Shown: positions 14,745 through 22,448, numbered from the stretch's first letter. The stretch: 22,985 bases of DNA from an uncultured Collinsella sp. (GCA_902470835.1 CABRHR010000025.1:1-22985); one strand, 5' to 3'. Program-made: numbers and translations. The notes: a model not told the origin generated them from the sequence alone.

Positions 14745-16268
14745 TTACCTCACGTTGTCGTTCATCGCAAAAGAGTTCTTCATGGCGCAGCTCGTGGTGT
14801 AGAGCACCTTGCCCAGTAGAGCATCGGTCTCTACGCGAACACGCTCGGCAAACTCCTCGTTGGCGCGTGCAAGCTCGGCAGACACCTCGGCCTCGGGCAG
14901 AGCGGCTACGGCAGCGTCGATGTCATGGATCTGCTTGTGGCCCATGCCACCGACCTTCTCCTGATAATCCTCGACCGCGCGACCGCACTCATGGAAGCGG
15001 ACGTCAGCCAGCGCGCCGATCAGGCGGTTGGCCCAGTAGAAGTTTTCGGACGTCACGCGAGCCTGCGTGTCGGCATAGTACTCGGGCATGGTCTCGACGT
15101 TGGCGTACAGCGGAACCAGCGCGTTAAACGAGTTGGAACCAAACGCCATCCACTGCACGGCGCGATAGGCCGGCTGCGCATAGGGACGCAGCTGCAACAC
15201 GGCGAGCTGGCTGTTGCGGTTGATGCCGATGGGGCGATATGCGCCACGCGTAGCGGGCGTGCCCTTGCTACCGTAGCAATCGTACTCCGTGCCCTGGTAG
15301 TGGCTCGAGAGTACGTACTTGATGTCCTCGATGGTCACCTTGTGCTCGGGCACGCGGCTCCAGGGGATATCGTCGCTCTCGGGCGTGTAGTCGGCGTCGG
15401 GGCCATCCCACACGTCGCTGGGGTTGAGACAGCGCTGCATGTACCACGCGCGCGGTGTGTTGTAGACGTGGTCGCTGTCGCTGTGCGAGCCAAAGGCCTC
15501 GCGCGGGTTGAAGACCGCAGCCGGGCCGTCGCCCTCGACGCCCAGCGTCAGGTCCAGATGCCACTCGGCCATCCAGGCGCGCAAGTCGGCGGAGCACATG
15601 TGGTCGGCCTGGGCGCCCTCGGCGTCATCCAGGTCAAAGCTGTCGATACCCAACTGGTTGGGCATGGTCACATAGGCGTCGTCAGGCACGCGCTTGGCAA
15701 TCCAGTGGTGGCCGCCGATGGTCTCGAGCCACCAGATCTCGTCCACGTCGCTAAAGGCGATGCCGTTGTTCTCGTAGGTGCCGTAGCGCTCGAGCAGGTC
15801 ACCCAGAATGCGTACGCCGTCGCGGGCGGACTTGGCGTATGGCAGGACCAGGGTCACCATGTCCTCCTCGCCCAAGCCACCGGACTGTGCCGGAACGTAT
15901 CCGTCCTCGCCCTCGTTGCCCTTGGCGGGCACGTAGTCCACGAGCGGATCGGCGCCGCGAACGCGCTCATTGGTGGTGAGCGTCTCGGTTGCAGACATGC
16001 CCACATTGAGCTCGTTGAAACCGGCCTCGGCCCAGATGCCGTGGCCCGGGACAACATCGGGGACGCTCGTATAGCGCATGGGATTATCGGGCAGTTCAAC
16101 GGTCAGGTGACTCAGGACGCTCGTGTAGACGCGCGGCTGCTCGTCGGGATGCACCACGCGCATACGCTTGGGCTCAAACACCCCGTTGGACGAGTCCTCG
16201 TTGCGGGCGACAAGCGTCGACCCGTCGTAGCTTGCGTTCTTACCGACCAGAATCGTTGTGCACGGCAT
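14745..16268 (-). CDS. C69 family dipeptidase
   Basis: A 507-residue Ntn-hydrolase of peptidase family C69 (PepD/U34 type), which removes dipeptides from a broad range of substrates. The N-terminus MPCTTILVGKNASYDGSTLVARNEDSS holds the catalytic nucleophile Cys3, exposed after N-terminal processing, followed by the family's 'DGST..ARNED'. Other family blocks include WAEAGFNELNVGMSATET, EIWWLETIGGHHWIAKRVPDD and a C-terminal region with 'FYWANRLIGALAD'. No signal peptide is visible, so it should be cytoplasmic. ATG 16268 is chosen because AAGGAGG sits six bases before it; the in-frame ATG at 16274 abuts that site. A promoter candidate lies just upstream, and the gene seems to be transcribed alone. 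Confidence 0.92.
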   Translation of the reverse strand: MPCTTILVGKNASYDGSTLVARNEDSSNGVFEPKRMRVVHPDEQPRVYTSVLSHLTVELPDNPMRYTSVPDVVPGHGIWAEAGFNELNVGMSATETLTTNERVRGADPLVDYVPAKGNEGEDGYVPAQSGGLGEEDMVTLVLPYAKSARDGVRILGDLLERYGTYENNGIAFSDVDEIWWLETIGGHHWIAKRVPDDAYVTMPNQLGIDSFDLDDAEGAQADHMCSADLRAWMAEWHLDLTLGVEGDGPAAVFNPREAFGSHSDSDHVYNTPRAWYMQRCLNPSDVWDGPDADYTPESDDIPWSRVPEHKVTIEDIKYVLSSHYQGTEYDCYGSKGTPATRGAYRPIGINRNSQLAVLQLRPYAQPAYRAVQWMAFGSNSFNALVPLYANVETMPEYYADTQARVTSENFYWANRLIGALADVRFHECGRAVEDYQEKVGGMGHKQIHDIDAAVAALPEAEVSAELARANEEFAERVRVETDALLGKVLYTTSCAMKNSFAMNDNVR

Positions 16269-16296
16269 GCGCATCCTCCTTGAGCGAAGAAATCAA

Positions 16297-16324
16297 ACGA
16301 TAACAGTGTATCGCTTCGGCGCAA
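16297..16324 (-). promoter_or_regulatory. Candidate promoter of the dipeptidase gene
   Basis: Minus strand: TTGCGC (16324-16319), a 16-base spacer and TATCGT (16302-16297), with TGT just before the -10 as an extended element. It lies about 30 bases before ATG 16268. Confidence 0.45.
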
Positions 16325-16344
16325 AAAGGGCGAAACCACGGCAC

Positions 16345-16366
16345 CTCGGAACCCCCTCGGAACCCC
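16345..16366 (+). repeat. Tandem 11-bp duplication
   Basis: CTCGGAACCCC occurs twice without a gap (16345-16355 and 16356-16366), ending one base before the long inverted-repeat element. Confidence 0.8.
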
Positions 16367-16367
16367 T

Positions 16368-16597
16368 GTGGTCAAAAAATGCCAAATATGAGTACTGTCA
16401 CCAATTTAGTAGCAGCAAATTTCCTTGTAATGAGTGCTGAAGATCCCTATTTGTCCAAAAGCGAGACAGCGTTATTCCCCATAGGTTCAATAATATGGGT
16501 TTCCTAACGAGAATGAATATCGTTAGGAAACCCAAAAGACGTAAAACATATGTGACTATCATGGCAACAGTACTCATATTTGGCGCTTTTTGACCAC
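16368..16597 (+). repeat. 230-bp element bounded by 31-bp inverted repeats (MITE-like)
   Basis: The 31 bases at 16368-16398 (GTGGTCAAAAAATGCCAAAT onward) recur as their reverse complement at 16567-16597 with 29 of 31 matches; the two changes lie in the A-run/GC step. The interior (16399-16566) is AT-rich compared with its neighbours, has no gene that I can support, and holds a second perfect hairpin at 16497-16533. AACCCCT flanks the left arm at 16361-16367 and recurs 13 bases past the right arm at 16611-16617, a possible target duplication only if the element extends to 16610. It separates the dipeptidase promoter from the end of folD. It may be a non-autonomous mobile element or a paired regulatory site. 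Confidence 0.7.
16497..16533 (+). repeat. Perfect 14-bp hairpin inside the inverted-repeat element
   Basis: GGGTTTCCTAACGA (16497-16510) pairs exactly with TCGTTAGGAAACCC (16520-16533) around a nine-base loop, followed by AAAAG on the plus strand. On the minus strand TTTT precedes it, so it does not look like a terminator of folD. Confidence 0.85.
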
Positions 16598-16634
16598 GTG
16601 GTATATGGCTAACCCCTCAAACAGCCCAAAACGC

Positions 16635-17489
16635 CTATTTCGATGCGCGCTCCGCCGCCTCAATCACGTGTTTGGCGAGAATTGCGGTGGTCACAGCCCC
16701 CACGCCGCCCGGCACGGGTGTGATGGCGCCAACGATCGGTTCCGCAGCATCAAAATCCACGTCGCCGACCAGTTTTCCGGCAGCCTCGTCCCAATTAATG
16801 CCAACATCGATGATCGTCTGGCCCTCGCGAACCGCATCCGCGCCAATCGTGCGCGCGCGTCCAACCGCGGCAACAACAATGTCGGCAGAACAGCACTCGG
16901 CAGCTAGGTCACGCGTATGCGTATGGCACGTCGTCGCCGTGGCATTGCGAGCCGTAAGCATGGCGGCAACGGGACGGCCAATTACCAGCGAGCGACCAAC
17001 AACGGCAACTTTAGCTCCATCCAGTTCAACGCCGTAATGGTCCAGCAACGCCAACACGGCTTCTGCCGTGCAGGGAGCAAAGCCCTCGCCTCGCCCCGAA
17101 AGCGTGGTGAGCAGCGAGGCCGGCGTCATGGAGTCGACGTCCTTGGCGGGATCGAGTGCCGCGGCAACTGTATCCTCCTCAAGCCCAGCGGGCAACGGAC
17201 GAAACATCAGGCATCCGTGAACAGCGGGGTCGGCATTGATGCCCTCGATAGCCGCCAGCAGCTCATCCTGCGAAACATCGGCAGGCAGCAACACGCGACG
17301 AGCTTCGATGCCCACCTTTTCGCAGCGTTTGAGTGCACCGCGCTCGTAGGACAGGTCGTCCTCGCGCTCGCCCACGCGAACGATGGCCAGCGTCGGCACA
17401 ACGCCGCGCTCACGCAAAGCCGCGCAGCGAGCAGCGAGCTCCTCAGTCAAAGCGCGAGCAACGGGAGCACCCTTCAATAGCTCGGCCAT
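16635..17489 (-). CDS. folD: FolD-like methylene-THF dehydrogenase, cyclohydrolase lysine missing
   Basis: A 284-residue FolD homologue. The Rossmann half is typical: GRSLVIGRPVAAML, CHTHTRDL, GINWDEAAGKLVGDVDF and ITPVPGGVGAVTTAIL, so NAD(P)-dependent methylene-THF dehydrogenase activity is likely. The folate half is unusual. Where E. coli FolD has YVASKRKACEEVG, this has Y48-ERGALKRCEKVG, so the catalytic Lys54 is Ala52. The VQLPLP glutamine (Gln98) is Phe96 (CLMFRPLP). The KDVD aspartate is kept (Asp119). That lysine is assigned to the cyclohydrolase step in studied FolD enzymes, so this one may be a dehydrogenase only. ATG 17489 has AGGGGA upstream and lies two bases after the stop of the cyclohydrolase gene; longer in-frame starts run into that gene. 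Confidence 0.9.
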   Translation of the reverse strand: MAELLKGAPVARALTEELAARCAALRERGVVPTLAIVRVGEREDDLSYERGALKRCEKVGIEARRVLLPADVSQDELLAAIEGINADPAVHGCLMFRPLPAGLEEDTVAAALDPAKDVDSMTPASLLTTLSGRGEGFAPCTAEAVLALLDHYGVELDGAKVAVVGRSLVIGRPVAAMLTARNATATTCHTHTRDLAAECCSADIVVAAVGRARTIGADAVREGQTIIDVGINWDEAAGKLVGDVDFDAAEPIVGAITPVPGGVGAVTTAILAKHVIEAAERASK

Positions 17490-17491
17490 GG

Positions 17492-18124
17492 CTATCCCCT
17501 CTTCCTTGCGGCGTCGGCGGCGCGGCGCGCCAGCGCATCGGCGCGCGGCAGCCACGTATCCAGCAGCTCATCGCACGCCGCCTCGAGTTCCTCGGCGCGC
17601 GCCCGGTCTTTCATAGATGTGGTGTTGGCAAAGAGCGTCAGGCTCGCACCCTGCATGGCAGCGCGGCAGAACACGGCGCCGCAGGCCACGTCGGACAACA
17701 GCTGGCGCGAGCCCTTATCGGCCATGTCCTCGAGCAGCGCCAGCGCGCGGCCGCAGGCATCCATGATCCGATACGGTGGCATGGCCGCCACATGCAGCGC
17801 ATCCTGAATCGCGGTCGCTCGAGCCGGATCGTCGCGCGGAATACCGTACGCCGCGGACACCTGCCCATAGGCACGAACGTCCTCGGCGACCAGGTCCACA
17901 AGTTCCTGCGCCAACTCGTCTGCCTGGGCAAATGCACGCGTCAGGTCGTCCGCGCGATCGGCAAGCGCGGGATTAGTCGCCCCATAACGAGCAACCATCC
18001 CACAAAGCGAGGCACCCAGCGCGCCCACAAAGGCGCTCGCGCTGCCGCCGCCGGGAACCGGCTCGCGCGCGGCCAGCGCCTCGGCAAACCCGCGGCAGGT
18101 CTTGTCCATCATCTCTTGGCTCAT
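17492..18124 (-). CDS. fchA: FchA-type methenyl-THF cyclohydrolase (FTCD_C family)
   Basis: A 210-residue all-helical protein of the cyclodeaminase/cyclohydrolase family, the C-terminal domain of formiminotransferase-cyclodeaminase. Stand-alone members such as FchA hydrolyse 5,10-methenyl-THF to 10-formyl-THF. The family's folate-binding turn PVPGGGSASAFVGALGASL is at about residues 22-40. Its stop is two bases before ATG of folD, so the two are translationally coupled and surely act on consecutive steps. This supports cyclohydrolase over cyclodeaminase, since no formimino-glutamate genes are near. ATG 18124 is chosen for the AAGGTG seven bases upstream; ATG 18130 is the alternative. The leader has a small hairpin at 18153-18173. 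Confidence 0.85.
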   Translation of the reverse strand: MSQEMMDKTCRGFAEALAAREPVPGGGSASAFVGALGASLCGMVARYGATNPALADRADDLTRAFAQADELAQELVDLVAEDVRAYGQVSAAYGIPRDDPARATAIQDALHVAAMPPYRIMDACGRALALLEDMADKGSRQLLSDVACGAVFCRAAMQGASLTLFANTTSMKDRARAEELEAACDELLDTWLPRADALARRAADAARKRG

Positions 18125-18152
18125 ACGCATGCACCTTCAAGTCATATACATC

Positions 18153-18173
18153 GGTCGGGCGGAATCGCCGACC
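18153..18173 (-). promoter_or_regulatory. Hairpin in the fchA leader
   Basis: GGTCGG (18153-18158) pairs with CCGACC (18168-18173), and CG/CG extends it past one bulged base to a GAAT-type loop. It lies about 15 bases upstream of the fchA ribosome binding site. It could affect expression, but it matches no folate riboswitch that I know. Confidence 0.4.
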
Positions 18174-18284
18174 AACCGCATCGATCACGTAATGGTGCTA
18201 AGTCTAGCCCATAAGTACATGAGCGTCAGCGCACCTGACCATCGCAGATTTCTATGGCACGCGATAGGCGTCGACAACGCAAGC

Positions 18285-18303
18285 ATGGGACACATGGCCC
18301 ACC
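18285..18303 (+). repeat. Dyad repeat, copy 1 (GGGnCAnnTGnCCC)
   Basis: ATGGGACACATGGCCCACC, containing the two-fold symmetric core GGGaCAcaTGgCCC. An identical 19-base copy lies at 18493-18511. It lies in the 459-base gap between fchA and the lipoprotein gene and looks like a regulator binding site. Confidence 0.65.
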
Positions 18304-18411
18304 TTTCGGGACTTCCGGACGTCACAAACTGGGGCATATCTATAAACAAGGAACCTGTTGGGGCAACGCCCGCGTACACGCGCCCCTTTAAAACAACGGA
18401 CACCTCACCCC

Positions 18412-18446
18412 GGGGAGAGCCGACAGCACCGGCCCTCCCCTCTTTT
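18412..18446 (+). terminator. Terminator-like hairpin with no assigned gene
   Basis: GGGGAG (18412-18417) pairs with CTCCCC (18435-18440). Past one mismatch GCCG pairs with CGGC, then the loop, and TCTTTT follows the stem. It is oriented for the plus strand but lies between the two dyad repeats, with no supported coding sequence upstream, so it may end an unannotated small RNA or a leader. The rest of 18174-18583 shows another GC-rich fold near 18360-18390 and no gene that I trust. Confidence 0.5.
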
Positions 18447-18492
18447 GGACCCGTGCATATTGCCACTTAACGGTGCAAATCCGGCCCTCAGA

Positions 18493-18511
18493 ATGGGACA
18501 CATGGCCCACC
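18493..18511 (+). repeat. Dyad repeat, copy 2 (GGGnCAnnTGnCCC)
   Basis: Identical to the copy at 18285-18303, same orientation, 208 bp downstream (close to a whole number of helical turns). It is 73 bases before the lipoprotein start and about 22 bases upstream of a TACAGT hexamer at 18533-18538, a place where an activator or repressor could act. Confidence 0.65.
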
Positions 18512-18583
18512 CGAAGGAGCCGTCCACGCGTACAGTAAAGACAGGTAATCCATGGACGATTACAGATCGAGGAGGACACGACC

Positions 18584-19177
18584 ATGAAAAAGAAGGCCTT
18601 TGCGATTCTCATCCTCTGCATCAGTCTCTTTGCCGCGGTTGCCTTGGTGGGTTGCGGTGGCAGCAGCGGCGCTACCGGCAGCGGCGGTGGCGGTGGAGCG
18701 GAAAAGCCAGCCGTGGATATGAGGACCGACTTCATTTGGTTTAAGGTCGAGGTCCCCGAGGGCGTCGAGATCACCGACGTCGCAGGCGACACTGCCGACA
18801 GGGCCCAGTTTAAGTTCACCGAGAGCGAGCACGCCAGCGATCGCTTCATCCCCGTCTTCGATCCTGACAAGAACGCCGATGAACTGTTCGACTACGAGGC
18901 AAAGTGGAAGGCCAGCTCTGGATGGACCGAGAGCGATCCCGTTAAGTACAACGGCAAGACCTGGCGCAGCGCCTACTTTACGCACTCGGGCGGCGTGACG
19001 ACCGAGTACTTCACCGACGTTGACGGTGGCAGCGTGTATGTGCGCATCGACAACGTCGAGGAGCACAAGGACGCCGTCGAGACCATGATGAAGTCCCTGG
19101 AATTTGCCGATGACATCGCCGAGGCCAAGACCGAGGCCATGGACGTCAAGCTCGACGATATCGAGATCAAGCGTTAA
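18584..19177 (+). CDS. Small lipoprotein of unknown function
   Basis: A 197-residue protein with a lipoprotein signal peptide: MKKKAFAILILCISLFAAVALVGC, where LVGC is the lipobox and Cys24 the lipidated residue. A flexible Gly/Ser linker (about 25-38) leads to an acidic globular domain (about 43-197) with alternating strands and a C-terminal helix (EEHKDAVETMMKSLEF). It would sit on the outer face of the membrane. The domain resembles small secreted folds in which a set of strands follows 'W.K.EVPEG', but I do not recognise the family. ATG 18584 has a strong GAGGAGGA site upstream. Two copies of a symmetric DNA motif lie upstream, and an intrinsic terminator ends the unit, so it is probably monocistronic and regulated. 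Confidence 0.85.
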   Translation: MKKKAFAILILCISLFAAVALVGCGGSSGATGSGGGGGAEKPAVDMRTDFIWFKVEVPEGVEITDVAGDTADRAQFKFTESEHASDRFIPVFDPDKNADELFDYEAKWKASSGWTESDPVKYNGKTWRSAYFTHSGGVTTEYFTDVDGGSVYVRIDNVEEHKDAVETMMKSLEFADDIAEAKTEAMDVKLDDIEIKR

Positions 19178-19249
19178 GCGACTGGCGAGCGCAGCGGGAA
19201 ACACGGGCGCAGTGCAGACAAGCGACGGTACCCCAGCGCTTCGTACCCA

Positions 19250-19281
19250 GGGAGGGCCGGTAAACCGACCCTCCCTTTCTT
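19250..19281 (+). terminator. Intrinsic terminator of the lipoprotein gene
   Basis: GGGAGGGCCGG (19250-19260) pairs with CCGACCCTCCC (19265-19275), one mismatch, TAAA loop, followed by TTTCTT. Confidence 0.85.
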
Positions 19282-19482
19282 ATGCCGGTAGCTGGCGAAC
19301 GCGAGGATGCCGGGCTCCAAAACTATCCCAAGCGCGCCAGTAGCACCAATAGACAAGCGCCTCAGCACGTCCGCCCGCCGATTAATAGCGCCATGCAGAC
19401 AATTTAAGCCGACGCCTTTAAACATCTGGGCAGTATAGTATCCAAAACGAGCGCATAACCGCACCCTGAGAATGGAGGAGTT

Positions 19483-21975
19483 ATGACCGAACACCATGCC
19501 ATCAGCCGCCGAGCATTTACGCTGGGCCTAGGACTCGCAGCATTGTCGCCTTTTGTAAGCCTGCCCGAAACCGCGGGATTGGGCCTTCCCGTGCGCGCGG
19601 CATTTGCAGACGACGCTGCCACAGCGTCGGACAGCCTCCACAATTTCGTCATTCGCCTTCGCCCCGCGGGCTATTTTCGCACCGCGAGCGTCAACCAAGA
19701 CGGCAACGTTCGCGGCAACGTCTGTCACCTGTTTAACGACGGCACGTCCAGCAAGCTCATCCTTGAGAACGTAACGACCAAGAATGACGATACAAACTGG
19801 TACGCCATCCGAACCTTGCTCAATTTCGAAGAGCATAAAAAGACGGGCTACAGCATTTGGTCGGTCGACGACGACTCGGACAAAGATGGAAAGGTCATCC
19901 ACGTATGGGGCGGCGAGTATGACAACAAGCCCAGCCGCGCTTTTGCGTTCGAGCGGCAATCAAACGGAACCTATATCATCCGAGACCGCACGGTCGAGAA
20001 AGAAACCGAGAAAAAAGACATTAAGTACCTGGCAATAGAATCGAACGGCGAAGACCAGGACAACAATAAGATCTGCCATAAGAGTAAGAGCATTCCGTGG
20101 GAGCTCGAACTTATCGGTTACGACATGAAAAAGAACGATGCCACGGTTAGCAGCCTCGACTGGATCACGTATAGCAGCTACGTCGACGGACCATGTTGGA
20201 TGAAATACGTCGACGACAACAAGTTCCTCGACGAGCTGAGCATCCCGGGTACGCACGATTCGGGCACCTGCAGCGTGGACAACGACACTGAGCCCCAATC
20301 CTCGCAAGTAAAATGCCAGCAGGATTACATTCCCACGCAGCTGCTCGAAGGCATTCGCTATTTTGATATCCGTCTCGGAAAGGGCGACAACCCTGGCATC
20401 GACCATGGGATGTACTACCTGCTCAAAAAAGACGCGTACTTTTTGCATCTTTCCGATGTCATAGGCTACTTCAAAACGTTTTTGAACGAAAACCCGACAG
20501 AAGCGCTCATCATGCTTGTATCACGAGGCAACGACGAGGCTACCGACGAAAGTGTTACGACGGCTTTCGCCAAGGTTTTGGACGACAACCCCAATCTGTT
20601 CTATACGTCGAGCCATGTCCCCACACTGAAAGAGGCGCGCGGAAAGATCGTCTTGTTGCGCCGATTTAGGCTCGCCGGCAACAGTGTAAGCGGCCACACG
20701 TGGGGCCTCGACCTCACCGAATGGGACGACAAAATCAAGGCGCATTCCGGAAAGTCCATGTGCCTCGTCCAAGACGCGCGAGGCTTTGAAGCCGCGGGGG
20801 AAACAGGCGACAAAGAGCCCTATTGCACCAAGGTATACGCCCAGGACAAGTACAAACTCACGGGAACCGACAAGCTCAGCTGGGTCAATAATGCGCTGAA
20901 GGAAACGACCGGGCGCACGCGCAACGAGGTAGATGTCGAGGACGATAACGGGGCCAAGGAGAAAGTCCTGGAGCGTTGCTGGTCTATCAACTACACCAGC
21001 TGCACGGGCTTGTCGCACGGAGGCAATCCTTTTACCTCGGCACGAGTAGTCAACGAGCATCTGTATAAGAGCCCGTACATCAATCCCAGCGGCATCGAGG
21101 ATACAAAGTCAGATTACCTCAAGCACATTGGCATCATCGCATCCGACTTTGTTGATGCGGCGCTGGCCCGGAGCATCTACCAGCGCAATTACGATACGGA
21201 GCACAAGCAGACAGCTTCGTACTATCTCCCGTACTATCTCCCGACCCGCATGCGCATGACGTACGGCAACTCGCTGAGCGATGCCTCATTCCAGGATGGC
21301 AAGACCGTTGGCGAGGGTCATTTCCGCCTTGCCGACAGCAGCAACGCGCTCAACGCGACAGCTTCGGGCCATGCGTTTGCCATTGAATACGTGGATGTCG
21401 ACGCCCTGGGCAACGAGACCGTTACGGGGCTGCAGGGTTTTGTGCCCATCGATATCGATCCACGCGCGCTGACGCCCCATTTTGAGGGACTCGAAGGCCT
21501 TAAGGCCGACGAAGACGTGCGCGCCAAGATTGCGGCATCACTCGAGGGCAAGCTCGAAACCGATGCCTGCACAGCCCAGCTCGAGTTTGTGCACGACGCG
21601 GACGGCGCTCCGGGCACGGCAATGGCCGAGGGCGAAACATTTGCCGCAGGAACGTACTGGGTGCGCGTGAACGGTCTCTTGGGCGACGCGGCGCAGAACT
21701 ACACGCTCGCCAGCGACGGAGCCGCAAGCTTTACCGTAGCGGCCTCGGACAGTGCAGGCGGCGCCGGCACCGGCAGCGGCACGGGTTCCAACGCAGGCAG
21801 CGCTGATAAGAATGGTAAGGGCAACAAGGGCAAGGGCTCGGGCGGAAAACTCGCCGACACGGGCGACGGCTCCGGCATTGCCGCCGGGCTCGCCGCTGCC
21901 GCCGTGGCGACAACGGTCGCCGGCGCAGCAATGCTTGCCAGTGACCACGAAAACGCTGGGGACAGTAGCGAATAG
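19483..21975 (+). CDS. Tat-exported, sortase-anchored PI-PLC-X domain protein
   Basis: An 830-residue surface protein. The N-terminus has a twin-arginine motif (SRRAFTLG, residues 8-15) and a hydrophobic stretch ending near AFA-DD (about 42), so Tat export is likely. Residues 50-215 look like a beta-trefoil/ricin-type module. Residues 235-560 form a phosphatidylinositol-specific phospholipase C X-type domain, with IPGTHDSGT (His258), GIRYFDIRLG (292-299 region) and IDHGMYY (His308), the positions of the two catalytic histidines. A beta-rich region (about 610-755) follows, then a Gly/Ser/Lys linker, LADTG (790-794), a hydrophobic segment and a short acidic tail. LAxTG is the signal used by class E sortases. 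The final tail is acidic, not basic. ATG 19483 has GGAGGAG upstream. Substrate could be a phosphoinositide or another phospholipid; no activity is proven. Confidence 0.88.
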   Translation: MTEHHAISRRAFTLGLGLAALSPFVSLPETAGLGLPVRAAFADDAATASDSLHNFVIRLRPAGYFRTASVNQDGNVRGNVCHLFNDGTSSKLILENVTTKNDDTNWYAIRTLLNFEEHKKTGYSIWSVDDDSDKDGKVIHVWGGEYDNKPSRAFAFERQSNGTYIIRDRTVEKETEKKDIKYLAIESNGEDQDNNKICHKSKSIPWELELIGYDMKKNDATVSSLDWITYSSYVDGPCWMKYVDDNKFLDELSIPGTHDSGTCSVDNDTEPQSSQVKCQQDYIPTQLLEGIRYFDIRLGKGDNPGIDHGMYYLLKKDAYFLHLSDVIGYFKTFLNENPTEALIMLVSRGNDEATDESVTTAFAKVLDDNPNLFYTSSHVPTLKEARGKIVLLRRFRLAGNSVSGHTWGLDLTEWDDKIKAHSGKSMCLVQDARGFEAAGETGDKEPYCTKVYAQDKYKLTGTDKLSWVNNALKETTGRTRNEVDVEDDNGAKEKVLERCWSINYTSCTGLSHGGNPFTSARVVNEHLYKSPYINPSGIEDTKSDYLKHIGIIASDFVDAALARSIYQRNYDTEHKQTASYYLPYYLPTRMRMTYGNSLSDASFQDGKTVGEGHFRLADSSNALNATASGHAFAIEYVDVDALGNETVTGLQGFVPIDIDPRALTPHFEGLEGLKADEDVRAKIAASLEGKLETDACTAQLEFVHDADGAPGTAMAEGETFAAGTYWVRVNGLLGDAAQNYTLASDGAASFTVAASDSAGGAGTGSGTGSNAGSADKNGKGNKGKGSGGKLADTGDGSGIAAGLAAAAVATTVAGAAMLASDHENAGDSSE

Positions 21976-22009
21976 GCAAGCCGGCCTTTTAAACACATCG
22001 ACTCAATCG

Positions 22010-22044
22010 GGGGCGCAGAACACCGTTCTGTGCCCCTAGCTTTT
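22010..22044 (+). terminator. Intrinsic terminator of the PI-PLC-like gene
   Basis: GGGGCGCAGAAC (22010-22021) pairs with GTTCTGTGCCCC (22025-22036) with one G-U pair and an ACC loop. TAGCTTTT follows. Confidence 0.85.
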
Positions 22045-22145
22045 GCAGATGAAGAGGCGGTGCGTCCAGAAAACTCGTAGGCCAAGCAACTAGACGCCGC
22101 ATCACCCATGTGTGGGCGCGAATCTGGCCCGAACGCCGCTATCGG

Positions 22146-22448
22146 CTACATCACCATGTTCAGCGCGTTCACAAATTCCTGAGCCTGGGAGTGACTGCTC
22201 AGCCTGTAGGAACAGGCGGTCAGCAACCTATTACGGAGGAGCACGCGCTTACCCTTGACCCCGTTGACACCCGTAATGTCCTTGAGGTAGACGATCTTGG
22301 TATGGGTACCGAAGAAGTTGTTCTTCACGACCGCCTCGATACGATTGGGATAGATGCTTATTCCCTTGAAAACGCCGGCACCCTTATCGTGAAACAGCAA
22401 CGTGTTGTTATCCACGCACGCCACCCCCATGGAGTTCGATAAAACCAT
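22146..22448 (-). CDS. Small PH-like domain protein
   Basis: A 100-residue protein (MVLSNSMGVACVDNN...) whose pattern, strands ending in FKGISIYPNRIEAVVKN, then KIVYLKDITGVNGVKGK and a C-terminal helix (SQAQEFVNALNMV), fits a bacterial PH-like or DUF4429-type fold. Such folds appear in small proteins and in SHOCT-linked proteins, function unknown. No signal peptide or TM is seen. The start is uncertain: GTG 22460, ATG 22448 and ATG 22430 are all in frame and none has a strong ribosome binding site. Its promoter would lie in the same gap as the divergent hicA gene. The base composition is less GC-rich than the left part of the window. Confidence 0.6.
   Translation of the reverse strand: MVLSNSMGVACVDNNTLLFHDKGAGVFKGISIYPNRIEAVVKNNFFGTHTKIVYLKDITGVNGVKGKRVLLRNRLLTACSYRLSSHSQAQEFVNALNMVM

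Noticed and set aside
16368..16597. Insertion sequence with transposase
   Set aside because: Inverted repeats are present but no transposase frame lies between them.
18150..18175. Folate riboswitch before fchA
   Set aside because: Only a short hairpin is seen; it lacks the conserved core and pseudoknot segments of known THF riboswitches.
18185..18466. 93-residue minus-strand frame and overlapping plus-strand frame 18102-18470
   Set aside because: No ribosome binding site, family or protein-like composition; the region holds dyads and a terminator instead.
19174..19497. 107-residue minus-strand frame between the lipoprotein and PI-PLC genes
   Set aside because: It overlaps a terminator and the next gene's ribosome binding site, and has no recognisable feature.
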